A DNA stretch of 64,000 nucleotides from GAS188 sp035949255 (lineage in GTDB: Bacteria > Pseudomonadota > Alphaproteobacteria > Rhizobiales > Beijerinckiaceae): assembly GCA_035949255.1 (NCBI GenBank), contig DASZIL010000075.1, forward strand, positions 4,180-68,179, given 5' to 3'. The translations under genes and the position numbers were made by a program. Positions 16,912-25,234 of this stretch are shown here, piece by piece. The notes beneath the pieces are model-generated. The model ran no database searches, had not been told where the DNA came from, and saw nothing but the letters and a program-made list of their open reading frames with translations. Numbering within the stretch: position 1 is the stretch's first letter; each line of letters begins with the position of its first letter.

Positions 16912-16987
16912 GTAGGGCGTAGTGAGAAGTGAAGAGTGAGGCGTGACCTCTTCCTCACTACTCACTACTCACTATTCACTTCTCACG
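16912..16987. repeat. Heptad-type inverted repeat at a convergent gene end (locus 1)
   Basis: Between the convergent stops of omp copy 2 and cimA lies GTAGTGAGAAGTGAAGAGTG on the left and an inverse arm of ACTCACTACTCACTATTCAC ending TTCTCAC on the right. The left arm is rich in TGA and TAG on the plus strand. The right arm is rich in them on the minus strand. It is built from the same GAGTGAA/TTCACTC units as the elements near 28990, 33840, 50640 and 62070. Confidence 0.75.
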
Positions 16988-17024
16988 CTTGGCGTCAAAA
17001 GCGAGGTTACCCGCATCGCCGAGA

Positions 17025-18623
17025 TCACGCGAGCCCGTGCTCCTTCATGAGCTTATAGGTGATCGCGTCGACGAGCGCCTGGAAGGAGGCGTCCACGAGA
17101 TTTCCCGAGACGCCGACCGTGGTCCAGCGATCGCCATGCTTGTCGCCAAACTCGATGAGCACCCGCGTGACGGCATCCGAGCCGCCCTGGAAAATGCGCA
17201 CCTTGTAATCGAGGAGCTCGAGATCCTCGATGAAACGCTGATAGACGCCGAGGTCCTTGCGCAGCGCGAGGTCGAGCGCGTTCAAGGGGCCATTGCCTTC
17301 CGCCGCCGAGATCACGGTCTCATCGGCGACCTTCACCCGGACGATCGCTTCGGAAAAGGTCACGAGCTCGCCCATGGCGTTGTGCCGGCGCTCGACGCTC
17401 ACCGAGAAGCGTTCGACCGCGAAGAACTCGCGCGCTTCACCGAGCACGCGCTTCGCGAGCAGGAAGAAAGACGCATCCGCCCCTTCGAACGCATAGCCTT
17501 CGGCCTCCTTGTGCTTGATTTCCTCGAGAAGACGCGAAAGACGCGGGTCCCCCTTGTCGAGGCGGATGCCGACGCGCTCGAGCTCGGCAAGCACATTCGA
17601 CTTGCCCGCCTGATCGGAAACCAGCACGCGGCGCCGATTGCCGACGCTTTCCGGCGTCACATGCTCGTAAGTGCGCGGGTCCTTCAGCACGGCGGAAGCG
17701 TGAATGCCCGCCTTGGTGGCGAAGGCAGACGCGCCGACGAAGGGCGCGTGGCGGTTCGGCGCACGGTTCAAGATCTCGTCGAGCGCTCGCGAAACATGCG
17801 TGAGCTCGCCGAGCCCCTCCTCGTCGACGCCGATGTCGAAGCGTTCGGCAAAGGCGGGCTTCAGCTTCAAGGCACCGATCAAGGTCACGAGATTGGCGTT
17901 GCCGCAACGCTCGCCGAGACCGTTCAGCGTGCCTTGAATCTGGCGTGCGCCGGCATCGACCGCCGCCAGTGAATTTGCGACCGCGCACCCGCAATCGTCA
18001 TGCGCGTGAATGCCGAGCCGATCGCCCGGCACGATTTTCACGGTCTCGGCGACGATGCGGCGCACCTCGTCGGGCAAGGTGCCGCCATTGGTGTCGCATA
18101 GCACGACCCAGCGTGCGCCGGCGTCATGGGCCGCCTTGGCACAGGCAAGCGCGTAGGCTGGGTTCTCCTTGTAGCCATCGAAATAATGCTCGCAGTCGAT
18201 GATCGCCTCTCGCCCCTTCGCGACGATCATGCCGACGCTTTCGGTGATCGCGGCGAGATTGTCCTCGAGCGAGGTCCCGAGCGCCACGCGCACCTGGTAA
18301 TCGGAAGCCTTGGCGACGAGCACGATGGCATCGGCGGCACTGTCGAGGAGGGCCGCGAGGCCGGGATCATTGGCGGCCGAACGACCCGTGCGCCGCGTCA
18401 TGCCGAAGGCGGCGAAACGCGCATTCTTCGTGCGCTTCTCCTTGAAGAATTCGGTGTCCTGCGGATTGGCGCCAGGATAGCCACCCTCGACATAACCGAC
18501 GCCAAGCTTGTCGAGAAGAGAAGCGACCTGGCGCTTGTCCTCGAGCGAGAAATCGACGCCTGTCATCTGCGCGCCATCGCGCAGCGTCGTGTCGAAGAGA
18601 TGCAGGCGCTGACGGCTTGTCAC
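17025..18623 (-). CDS. cimA: (R)-citramalate synthase
   Basis: A 532-residue enzyme of the isopropylmalate/citramalate synthase family. The catalytic domain shows LFDTTLRDGAQMTGVDFSLE, the metal-binding HAHDDCG, GTLNGLGERCGNANLVTLIG and the linker DEILNRAPNRHAPFVG. The length and the C-terminal half, with GGSDAVTRVLIEFGDKHGDR, match the CimA group (TIGR00977) rather than LeuA. CimA condenses pyruvate and acetyl-CoA to citramalate, the first step of the threonine-independent isoleucine route; assignment against 2-isopropylmalate synthase rests on overall resemblance. It converges on the omp gene across a heptad repeat and follows the minus-strand gene at 18637 by 13 bases. Confidence 0.88.
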   Translation of the reverse strand: MTSRQRLHLFDTTLRDGAQMTGVDFSLEDKRQVASLLDKLGVGYVEGGYPGANPQDTEFFKEKRTKNARFAAFGMTRRTGRSAANDPGLAALLDSAADAIVLVAKASDYQVRVALGTSLEDNLAAITESVGMIVAKGREAIIDCEHYFDGYKENPAYALACAKAAHDAGARWVVLCDTNGGTLPDEVRRIVAETVKIVPGDRLGIHAHDDCGCAVANSLAAVDAGARQIQGTLNGLGERCGNANLVTLIGALKLKPAFAERFDIGVDEEGLGELTHVSRALDEILNRAPNRHAPFVGASAFATKAGIHASAVLKDPRTYEHVTPESVGNRRRVLVSDQAGKSNVLAELERVGIRLDKGDPRLSRLLEEIKHKEAEGYAFEGADASFFLLAKRVLGEAREFFAVERFSVSVERRHNAMGELVTFSEAIVRVKVADETVISAAEGNGPLNALDLALRKDLGVYQRFIEDLELLDYKVRIFQGGSDAVTRVLIEFGDKHGDRWTTVGVSGNLVDASFQALVDAITYKLMKEHGLA

Positions 18624-18636
18624 GCAGAGATCCGAT

Positions 18637-19299
18637 TCATCCGGTGAACGCGTGAAGGAGCGAGGGGTAATTCATGTAAACCCAAGCCAAGCCGACCAGC
18701 ACGAGAAGCACGAGGAGCCAGAAGATCAAGGTCGTCGCGCCCGAGCGGCGCCGGCCGCCATTCGCCACGGGTTTGCTGGACGAAGACCTCGCATCGGCGC
18801 CGTTTGACGCCTCGCGGCCCAGTGAGGACCGAAGCGAATTGCCCTTCACCGCCGTGACGGGGCGCGGCGGCGCCTCCGAAATGTCTGCGGCCGCCGGCGG
18901 CACCTGTTTCTCCGCGACAGCAGTCTTGCGGGTGATGAGCTCCTCGGCGAGCCGCCGATAGGTCGCGATCCTGCGCTGCGTGTGCTCGCCCAGGATGTAA
19001 GAGTCGATCTCGTCCTGCGTCGGCTCGCGTCGGTGGGTCTCGGCGAAAGCGGCGAGCCAGTCGCGCTTGCTCAGCTTGTAGAGCGCATAGCCCACGAGGC
19101 CGGGAAGGTCCTCTTCGCCTTGCACGAGGTCACTGAAAATCGGATTGCGGCGCGCGCGAGCGGAATCGGGCTCGCCGCCGGCCGCCAATGTCGCTGTCTC
19201 GACGCTTGGCCGTGGAGAGGATTTTTCATCGGCGGTGCCGGCCCCCGCACCGGGAAGACTGGTCGGATCATCCTGCGCTTTCGCTGGTACATCCGGCAT
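18637..19299 (-). CDS. Hypothetical protein with C-terminal membrane anchor
   Basis: A 220-residue protein of unknown function. The start at 19297-19299 is preceded by AAGGGGA at good spacing; a longer frame is less likely. Residues 1-60 are low-complexity and rich in Pro, Ala and Ser. A compact helical segment follows, beginning GYALYKLSKRDWLAAFAETH and running to YILGEHTQRRIATYRRLAEE. After a Ser/Lys-rich linker a single hydrophobic helix, LIFWLLVLLVLVGLAWVYM, ends the protein, so it should be tail-anchored in the inner membrane with the helical segment in the cytoplasm. It is transcribed toward cimA with a 13-base gap. No family name comes to mind with confidence. Confidence 0.7.
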   Translation of the reverse strand: MPDVPAKAQDDPTSLPGAGAGTADEKSSPRPSVETATLAAGGEPDSARARRNPIFSDLVQGEEDLPGLVGYALYKLSKRDWLAAFAETHRREPTQDEIDSYILGEHTQRRIATYRRLAEELITRKTAVAEKQVPPAAADISEAPPRPVTAVKGNSLRSSLGREASNGADARSSSSKPVANGGRRRSGATTLIFWLLVLLVLVGLAWVYMNYPSLLHAFTG

Positions 19300-19421
19300 G
19301 GGGATCCCCTTGCAAAATTCGCTTGATTGCCCCGCCGAGGCCCTTGACCCCAAGCCCGCAGGACTTTCTCATACGCCAACCGCGCGAATCAGCCAATAGC
19401 TGGCGCAACGCTCGAGGCCCG

Positions 19422-20030
19422 ATGGCTCCGACCCGCCATTTCGAAAATTCGATGCTGCGACAAGGCCATCACCTCGTCGCGGGCGTCGACGAAGTGGGGC
19501 GCGGCCCGCTCGCGGGTCCCGTCGTCGCCGCGGCCGTCGTCTTCGATACGCGCCGCGTGCCGAAAGGCATCGACGACTCGAAGGCGCTCACCCCCGAGCA
19601 AAGGTCCGATCTCTTCGACAAGATCCTCGATTGCGCCGAGGTCGGCATCGCGACGGTGAGCGCCGCCGAGATCGACCGGATCAACATCCGTCAGGCGAGC
19701 TTGCTCGCCATGCGCCGCGCGATCTCGGCCTTGCCGCGCCGCCCTTGCGTCGCCTTGATCGACGGCGATGATCCGCCTGTGCTTTCTTGCGCGACGCACG
19801 CCATCATCGGAGGGGACGCGCGCTCGCTCTCGATCGCCGCCGCCTCGATCGTCGCGAAGGTCTTCCGTGACGGGCTGATGCGCCGCCTCGAAGGGTGCCA
19901 TCCCGGCTATGGCTTCGCGGCGCACAAGGGCTACAGCACGAAGACGCATCTTGCGGCGCTCGCGCGTCTCGGGCCTTCGCCGGTGCATCGGCTGAGCTTC
20001 ACGCCGGTGCGGCTTGCCGCCGGCATGTGA
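19422..20030 (+). CDS. rnhB: Ribonuclease HII
   Basis: A 202-residue RNase HII, which removes ribonucleotides and RNA primers from DNA-RNA hybrids. The active site opens with GVDEVGRGPLAGPVVAAAVV, giving the Asp-Glu pair at about residues 23-24. It is followed by DDSKALTPEQR, the third acidic site in ALIDGDDPP, and ARSLSIAAASIVAKVFRD. The end GYGFAAHKGYSTKTHLAAL is typical. I chose ATG 19422 (GAGG at 19414-19417) because it gives the normal family length; the frame is open much further upstream but only with shadow sequence. It is followed by ccrM on the same strand, an arrangement I recall from other Rhizobiales. Confidence 0.93.
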   Translation: MAPTRHFENSMLRQGHHLVAGVDEVGRGPLAGPVVAAAVVFDTRRVPKGIDDSKALTPEQRSDLFDKILDCAEVGIATVSAAEIDRINIRQASLLAMRRAISALPRRPCVALIDGDDPPVLSCATHAIIGGDARSLSIAAASIVAKVFRDGLMRRLEGCHPGYGFAAHKGYSTKTHLAALARLGPSPVHRLSFTPVRLAAGM

Positions 20031-20127
20031 GCCGACCCGCGACACCTCGACCGATCTGAGTGGAGCGCGAGCGCCTCTGAGCGCCGTGCGCGATCGCGAG
20101 GCTTTTCTTGGCATCTCAAATTGGGAC

Positions 20128-20147
20128 GCGGCGCGAGGCCGCGCCGC
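20128..20147. other. Perfect GC hairpin between rnhB and ccrM
   Basis: GCGGCGCG at 20128-20135 and CGCGCCGC at 20140-20147 form an eight-base perfect stem with an AGGC loop, 98 bases after the rnhB stop and about 62 bases before the ccrM start. No U-run follows. It could act as a weak terminator for rnhB or a structured 5' leader of ccrM; the sequence alone does not decide. Confidence 0.4.
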
Positions 20148-20209
20148 AACCTCGCCTTTACCGCCATCAGGCAAGGTGCGTCGTGTTGGTCGCGTAACGG
20201 TTGCTTGGC

Positions 20210-21388
20210 ATGTGTGCAGTGCGTACCAAGCGCGCCGACCCCACATCCCGGAATAGGGTATGGCGTACCGGGATGGGCGCGTCGGCGACGCTGGATCTGT
20301 GTTCCGAGCGACAGCTCGACCACGTCAAAGAAGGCGATTGCGTCGCGGAGCTCGCGAAGCTTCCTTCGAGCAGCGTCGATCTCGTCTTCGCCGATCCTCC
20401 TTACAATCTCCAGCTTGCGGGAAGCTTGTCGCGGCCCGATCAAAGCCTCGTCGACGCGGTCGATGATGATTGGGACCGCTTCACTTCCTTTGCCGAATAC
20501 GACGCGTTCACGCGCGCCTGGCTTGCGCAAGTTCGGCGCGTGATGAAGCCCAACGCCACGCTCTGGGTGATCGGCTCCTATCACAACATTTTCCGTGTCG
20601 GCGCGACGCTGCAGGACCTCGGCTTCTGGGTGCTCAACGACATCATTTGGCGCAAGGCCAATCCGATGCCGAATTTTCGTGGCCGGCGTTTTACAAATGC
20701 CCATGAAACGCTGATCTGGGCGTCGCGCGCGCCTGAGGCCAAGGGCTATACCTTCCATTACGAGGCGCTGAAGGCCGGCAATGACGACACGCAAGCGCGC
20801 TCGGATTGGTTCTTCCCGATCTGCTCGGGCGAAGAGCGCCTGAAGGATGAGCGCGGCCGCAAGGCCCATCCCACACAAAAGCCGGAGGCTTTGCTCAGGC
20901 GCATCATCCTCGCCTCCTCGAATCCGGGCGATGTGATTCTCGATCCCTTCTTCGGCTCGGGCACGACGGGCGCCGCCGCGAAGGCGCTCGGCCGACGCTT
21001 CATCGGCATCGAGCGCGACGAAGGTTATGCGGCGCTCGCGCGGCGGCGGATCGCGGCCGTCACCCCTTTGCCTCCGGAGGCGATCTCCCTCTTGCCCAGC
21101 AAGCGGGCAGAACCTCGCATTCCGTTTCTCAGCATCGTCGAGCGGGGTTTCGTGACACCCGGCGTCTCGGTGACCGATGGGCGTGGCGCGCGAGGCGCGC
21201 TGGTGCGCGCCGACGGCACCCTCTCGCTTGGCCCCGCGATCGGTTCGATCCACAAGATCGGCGCCTTGGCGCAAGGGCTTCCAGCCTGCAACGGCTGGGT
21301 CTTCTGGCATTACGAGGAGGAAGGGCACCGCCTGCCGATCGACCGCCTCCGCGAAAGGCTGAGGCGCGAGCTCGCCGACGCGGCCTGA
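20210..21388 (+). CDS. ccrM: CcrM-type adenine-N6 DNA methyltransferase (GANTC)
   Basis: A beta-class methyltransferase in which the catalytic DPPYNLQL (about residues 62-69) precedes the AdoMet motif DPFFGSGTTGAAA (about 246-258), matching CcrM, which methylates A in GANTC and times the cell cycle. Further family text is WIGSYHNIFRVG-like VIGSYHNIFRVGATLQDLGF, then NDIIWRKANPMPNFRGRRF, AHPTQKPEALLRRIILASS and the C-terminal DNA-binding domain with ADGTLSLGPAIGSIHKIGAL and NGWVFWHYE. The first codons are uncertain: ATG 20210 gives 392 residues and ATG 20273 would give 371. No TTAA-type CtrA site is visible upstream, unlike in Caulobacter. Confidence 0.93.
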   Translation: MCAVRTKRADPTSRNRVWRTGMGASATLDLCSERQLDHVKEGDCVAELAKLPSSSVDLVFADPPYNLQLAGSLSRPDQSLVDAVDDDWDRFTSFAEYDAFTRAWLAQVRRVMKPNATLWVIGSYHNIFRVGATLQDLGFWVLNDIIWRKANPMPNFRGRRFTNAHETLIWASRAPEAKGYTFHYEALKAGNDDTQARSDWFFPICSGEERLKDERGRKAHPTQKPEALLRRIILASSNPGDVILDPFFGSGTTGAAAKALGRRFIGIERDEGYAALARRRIAAVTPLPPEAISLLPSKRAEPRIPFLSIVERGFVTPGVSVTDGRGARGALVRADGTLSLGPAIGSIHKIGALAQGLPACNGWVFWHYEEEGHRLPIDRLRERLRRELADAA

Positions 21389-21406
21389 ACGACGCCTCGT
21401 CGCGAA

Positions 21407-22585
21407 TCACGCACGGCGCGGCAGCGCGCCGGCATGCGCCAGCACCTTGATCATCAGTGTCGGAAACGCCGCGCTCGCGATCTCGTCGGGCGCGAGGAAG
21501 CGGCAGCCGTGCGGAGCGCGCACTCTGTTGTCGACACTCGCGACGAAAACCGAGAGCTCGAGCGGGAAATGAGTGAAGACATGGCGCACCCGGCCATCGA
21601 GGCGGCGCCAGGTGAGGCTCTTTCCGCCAAAGAGGCGCGGCGCAGTTGAGAGCGCGGTGCTTTCGTCGAAATCGGCGAACCATTCGGTCCCCGGCACTTC
21701 CGTCATGCCCCCGAGCAACCCCGCTTCCTTGCGCTTTCGCACGAGCACGGCGCCGTTCGGCCGCAGCACCACGAAGGCCGCGCCGCGCCGAAGCTTGCCT
21801 TCGCGCTTGGCGCCCTTTTTCGGAAAGCTCTCCTGATCGCCTCGCGCGCGCGCGCGGCACGCCTCTCGCCAGGGGCAAAGCATGCATCGCGGTTGTCGCG
21901 GCCGGCAGATGGTCGCGCCGAGATCCATCAAGGCTTGCGCTAGATCACCAAAGCGCGATGGGGTGGCGAGATTTTGCGCGAGACCCTGAGCGAGCTTGCG
22001 GATCGCGGGCTTGGCGCGCGGCAACTCATCCTCGATGCGATGGAGGCGCGTCAGCACGCGCTCGACATTGCCGTCGACCGGAACCGTCTTCTCCTCGAAG
22101 GCGATGCAGGCGATCGCGGCCGCCGTGTAGGCGCCGATGCCCGGCAGGCTGGCAAGCTCAGCTTCGCTTCCCGGCAATTCCCCGCCATGCCTCTCGACGA
22201 CGGCCTTGGCGCAGGCGTGCAAATTGCGCGCGCGGCTGTAATAGCCAAGCCCGGCCCAGGTCGCGAGCACCGCGTCCAGCGGAACCTCGGCGAGCGCGCG
22301 AAGATTCGGGAAGCGCGCAAGGAAGCGCTCGAAATAAGGGCCGACGGTCGCGACCGTCGTCTGTTGCAGCATGATTTCCGAGAGCCAGACGCGGTAGGGA
22401 TCCGGACGTTCGCCGCGCGGCGCGCGCCAAGGCAAGGCGCGGCGATGCCGATCGTACCAGGCCAGGAGAAGATTGCTGGCAAGGAGGAGATCGCGTGAGG
22501 GGAGATCGGCGGGCTTCGCGCTAGCGCCGGCGCGGCGTTTCGCGGGAGCGTCACGGGCTTTCGTGGCCAAGGCTTTCGCGACCAT
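21407..22585 (-). CDS. mutY: A/G-specific adenine DNA glycosylase
   Basis: MutY removes adenine mispaired with 8-oxoguanine. The 392-residue protein shows the catalytic-Glu helix VWLSEIMLQQTTVATV, the helix-hairpin-helix LASLPGIGAYTAAAI, the catalytic Asp in TVPVDGNVERVLTRLHRI, and the 4Fe-4S cluster CRPRQPRCMLCPWREAC (C-x6-C-x2-C-x5-C). The C-terminal NUDIX-like domain that reads 8-oxoG begins near GAAFVVLRPNGAVLVRKR. It follows plsC by 18 bases on the minus strand and converges on ccrM. The first 30 residues are Ala/Lys-rich, and the start could be shorter. Confidence 0.94.
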   Translation of the reverse strand: MVAKALATKARDAPAKRRAGASAKPADLPSRDLLLASNLLLAWYDRHRRALPWRAPRGERPDPYRVWLSEIMLQQTTVATVGPYFERFLARFPNLRALAEVPLDAVLATWAGLGYYSRARNLHACAKAVVERHGGELPGSEAELASLPGIGAYTAAAIACIAFEEKTVPVDGNVERVLTRLHRIEDELPRAKPAIRKLAQGLAQNLATPSRFGDLAQALMDLGATICRPRQPRCMLCPWREACRARARGDQESFPKKGAKREGKLRRGAAFVVLRPNGAVLVRKRKEAGLLGGMTEVPGTEWFADFDESTALSTAPRLFGGKSLTWRRLDGRVRHVFTHFPLELSVFVASVDNRVRAPHGCRFLAPDEIASAAFPTLMIKVLAHAGALPRRA

Positions 22586-22603
22586 GAGCTTTCGAGGCGA
22601 TGC

Positions 22604-23335
22604 TCAGCGTGAGATCTCGCGGCGCCCCTCGTCGTAGAGGCGCATCGAGGCTTCTTCGATCCGCGACCGAAGCTCGGCGAGGAAGGCCTTCGGACGCATG
22701 CCGGGCGCGATCGGGTCCAAAATCTCGACCTTGATGGTTCCGGCCCTGCGCGTCAGCGCCCGCCTCGACCAATAGACACCTGAATTCAGGGCGATGGGCA
22801 CGCAAACCGCCCCCGTCGCAGCGTAGAGATGGGCGACGCCCGATTTGTAATCGGGAGGCGCGCCCGCTGGACGCCGCGTGCCTTCTGGAAAGATGATGAG
22901 CTGGCGTCCCGTCGCGATCGCCGCTTTGGCGCGCTGGCTCAGAAAAGTCAGCGAGTCGCGTCCCGTTTGGCCGCGCTGCACGGGAAGCATCGCGCCCTTG
23001 ATCAAATACCAGCCGAAGAAGGGGATGAACATCAACTCCTTTTTCAGGACGAAAGCCGGGTCCTCGAGCACGGTGAAGAGCGCGAAGGTCTCCCAGGTCG
23101 ATTGATGCTTGGCGGCGATGAGACAACCCCCTTTCGGCAGCTTCTCGAGGCCTGACCAATGCACATCCGTTCCGGCGATCAGCTTGAGCAGCCGGACGGA
23201 GGACAGGCCCCAGAACCGCGCCACCCTCATGAAGAAGCGCCTCGGCAGGAAAAGCGTGGGAATCGCGACTACGATCCAGAGGAGGAGATTGAGATAGAAG
23301 GCGGTGTTGTAGAGCGCCGATCTGAAGGTGAGCAT
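22604..23335 (-). CDS. plsC: 1-acyl-sn-glycerol-3-phosphate acyltransferase
   Basis: A 243-residue membrane acyltransferase that makes phosphatidic acid. After an N-terminal membrane helix (FYLNLLLWIVVAIPTLFLP) comes block 1, AAKHQSTWETFAL: His77 is present, but the usual Asp of HX4D is Glu82, a change I recall from other alphaproteobacterial PlsC proteins. Block III is IIFPEGTRRPAGAPPDYKSG and block IV VPIALNSGVYW. The ATG at 23333-23335 is chosen because upstream codons look non-coding. It lies in the conserved order ftsE-ftsX-ydcF-plsC, with a PPOX-family gene inserted between ydcF and plsC. Confidence 0.9.
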   Translation of the reverse strand: MLTFRSALYNTAFYLNLLLWIVVAIPTLFLPRRFFMRVARFWGLSSVRLLKLIAGTDVHWSGLEKLPKGGCLIAAKHQSTWETFALFTVLEDPAFVLKKELMFIPFFGWYLIKGAMLPVQRGQTGRDSLTFLSQRAKAAIATGRQLIIFPEGTRRPAGAPPDYKSGVAHLYAATGAVCVPIALNSGVYWSRRALTRRAGTIKVEILDPIAPGMRPKAFLAELRSRIEEASMRLYDEGRREISR

Positions 23336-23536
23336 GAGCACGGAGTTCCGGGATCGACACTTGATGCGCTCCCGATCGGTCAGTTCGGTCGTCGCGGCCA
23401 CTTCCGGCGGTCGAGAGGCCGGGTGGCCGGATGACGCCGACCACGGTCGATCAGGCTGCGGGATCATTCCTTAAGGCCGGGCTCCTCGCCGGGCAAGATC
23501 GGCGAAAGCGCATCGCACCGCCGCCGAGCGACTGCC

Positions 23537-24148
23537 TCAATAAAGCGTCGCTTTCAGCCGCTCAGGCGCGTCGCGGTCATAAACGGCTGCGTCGACGCTG
23601 TTCTGGCTGAGCAGCGCCATCATCTCGCCCATGCTCGGCAGATCGGGGCGCTCACCCTTCGCCGCCCTCTCCCACAGCTTCGAGCGCATGAAGGCTTTGG
23701 CGCAATGCACATAGGCGGACTCGACCGTGACGCGAATGACGCTGCGTGGCGCCTTGCCCTCGACCGTGAAGGAGGCCAGGAGCTCGGCGTCGGTCGAGAC
23801 CACAGCGCGGCCGTTGACCCGCAAGGTCTCGCTGCGCGAAGGCACGAGGAACAGGAGCGCAAGGCGCGGATCGATCACGAGGTTGCGCAGCGTGTCGATC
23901 CGGTTGTTGCCCGGCCTGTCGGGAATGGCGAGCGTGCTTTTGTCGAGGACGCGTACGAAGCCTGGCGCATCGCCCTTGGGCGAGCAGTCGAGCCCGCCCG
24001 GCCCCGCGGAGGCGAGAACGACGAAGGGCGAGGCCTCGATGAAGGCGCGATAATGCGCGTTGAGGAAAGGGATCTCCTTGAAGACGGCACCGCCCTTCGG
24101 GCGGCCGTAAAGCTCCTCCAGTTCCTCGACGCTGCGCAGAACGGTCAT
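23537..24148 (-). CDS. Pyridoxamine 5'-phosphate oxidase-family FMN-binding protein
   Basis: A 203-residue split-barrel flavin-binding protein. The text FVVLASAGPGGLDCSPKGDA, LAIPDRPGNNRIDTLRNLVI and LALLFLVPSRSETLRVNGRA is characteristic of the PPOX-class probable FMN-dependent enzyme group resembling Deinococcus DR_2398. Members bind FMN or F420-like cofactors; no substrate is known. The ATG at 24146-24148 starts the conserved protein; a longer frame upstream is a shadow. It lies 40 bases after ydcF and about 200 bases before plsC on the same strand, so it may be cotranscribed with ydcF. Confidence 0.85.
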   Translation of the reverse strand: MTVLRSVEELEELYGRPKGGAVFKEIPFLNAHYRAFIEASPFVVLASAGPGGLDCSPKGDAPGFVRVLDKSTLAIPDRPGNNRIDTLRNLVIDPRLALLFLVPSRSETLRVNGRAVVSTDAELLASFTVEGKAPRSVIRVTVESAYVHCAKAFMRSKLWERAAKGERPDLPSMGEMMALLSQNSVDAAVYDRDAPERLKATLY

Positions 24149-24188
24149 GGCGCTCGCCTTTTCTGGTTGAGCCGGCAGGGCACGCTCG

Positions 24189-24899
24189 TCAAAGATTGCC
24201 GGAGATTTCGGTCGAGAGCGAGAGACGCGTGCGCACCTCCGAGACGAGGTATTTGGCGTATTCGACCATGATGAGGCGAATGGTGCGTTCGTCCGTCCAC
24301 CAGCTGTCGAGGTCGAGGCCTGGCGCGAGCACCGGATCGGGGAAGAGCTGGACGCCGGGGAGCTTGCTCCGCAATTCGTTGAGCGCACGAGGCATGTGAT
24401 AGGCGCCGGTCACCACGATGAGCGAGCGATAGTCATGCGCCCTCACCCAGCGCGCAATCTCCGCCGCGTTGCCGACCGTGTTGTGCGCCCGCCGATCGAT
24501 GTCGATGCAGCATCTGAACAGAGCTTGATTTTGATCGGTGGCCTCCGCGATCGCGGCCGCCGAGGTGTGGCCGTTGACGCCGCTGATCAGGAGGCGCCGC
24601 CCTTGCCCGGATGCGATGAGGTCCACCGCCTTGGCGACGCGGCTCTCGCCTCCCGTGAGCACGACCACGGCGTCCGCCGTCACGGTCGAGACTTGCGGGC
24701 GCGGCAGTGCCTTGGCGAAGCGCACGAGCCCGGCCCCGAAGAGCGCGATGCCGATGAGGCAAGAAAGAACAAGCGCCCGACCCGCATGACGGCTCCAGCG
24801 CAACCGCGCCCAAAGCGACGGAGCCCCTCCCGCCAAGGGCGAAAACCCGGGCGCCTGCGCGGCCCCGCCGGCGTTCATCCGCCGCTCAGTCAACGACAT
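24189..24899 (-). CDS. YdcF/SanA-family membrane protein (DUF218)
   Basis: A 236-residue protein with one N-terminal membrane helix (ALVLSCLIGIALFGAGLVRF) followed by a DUF218 domain. Domain motifs are TADAVVVLTGGESRVAKAVD, GRRLLISGVNGHTS, AHNTVGNAAEIARWV and SLIVVTGAYHMPRALNEL. DUF218 proteins are linked with cell-envelope barrier function, and the family has been suggested to bind AdoMet or sugars. It follows ftsX on the minus strand after a 335-base gap that contains a palindromic repeat. The ftsE-ftsX-ydcF-plsC order is one I recall from Rhizobiales. Confidence 0.85.
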   Translation of the reverse strand: MSLTERRMNAGGAAQAPGFSPLAGGAPSLWARLRWSRHAGRALVLSCLIGIALFGAGLVRFAKALPRPQVSTVTADAVVVLTGGESRVAKAVDLIASGQGRRLLISGVNGHTSAAAIAEATDQNQALFRCCIDIDRRAHNTVGNAAEIARWVRAHDYRSLIVVTGAYHMPRALNELRSKLPGVQLFPDPVLAPGLDLDSWWTDERTIRLIMVEYAKYLVSEVRTRLSLSTEISGNL

Positions 24900-25234
24900 C
24901 GCCTCTCATGCTCGCCCGTCGTGGCCCAAGAAGCAAATTCATGCGAATTCCTTCACGGCAGGTTAACCAGGTTAACCGCTAAAGGCGTGACCGCCAACCG
25001 AACATGATGGCCGATCGGTCCGCCATCATGCTCCATTTCGCTGACCGAGCATGATTCTTTCGGAGAACAGATCCCCCTCTTAAGATCATGCATGAGTAAC
25101 GAATATCCTCGCCTTAAGTATCCGTGGATAGCGCGCATTTTTTGGACCGGCCGAAAGCTTTTGCGTGACGGGACTTAAGGCCTGCTTCACAGCGTAACAT
25201 AGCAAGAGTGTGGCAGGTTGCTTGGGGGAATGCC
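24900..25234. repeat. Intergenic region with palindromic repeat GCATGATT...GATCATGC
   Basis: No gene is seen in this gap. GCATGATTCTTTCGGAGAAC begins at 25049 and its partner arm GATCATGC ends at 25091; an adjoining shorter palindrome, ACATGATGGCCGAT with GCCATCATG, lies at about 25001-25030. Two GGTTAACC motifs five bases apart stand at about 24960-24978. They resemble CtrA half sites, but the spacing is wrong for a full box. Confidence 0.6.

Noticed and set aside
18637..19353. Longer start for the tail-anchored protein at 19353
   Set aside because: The ATG at 19297-19299 has AAGGGGA at the right distance; the upstream 18 codons have no ribosome site.
20031..20209. CtrA site in front of ccrM
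   Set aside because: ccrM is CtrA-controlled in Caulobacter, so I looked for TTAA-N7-TTAA, but this region contains no TTAA at all.
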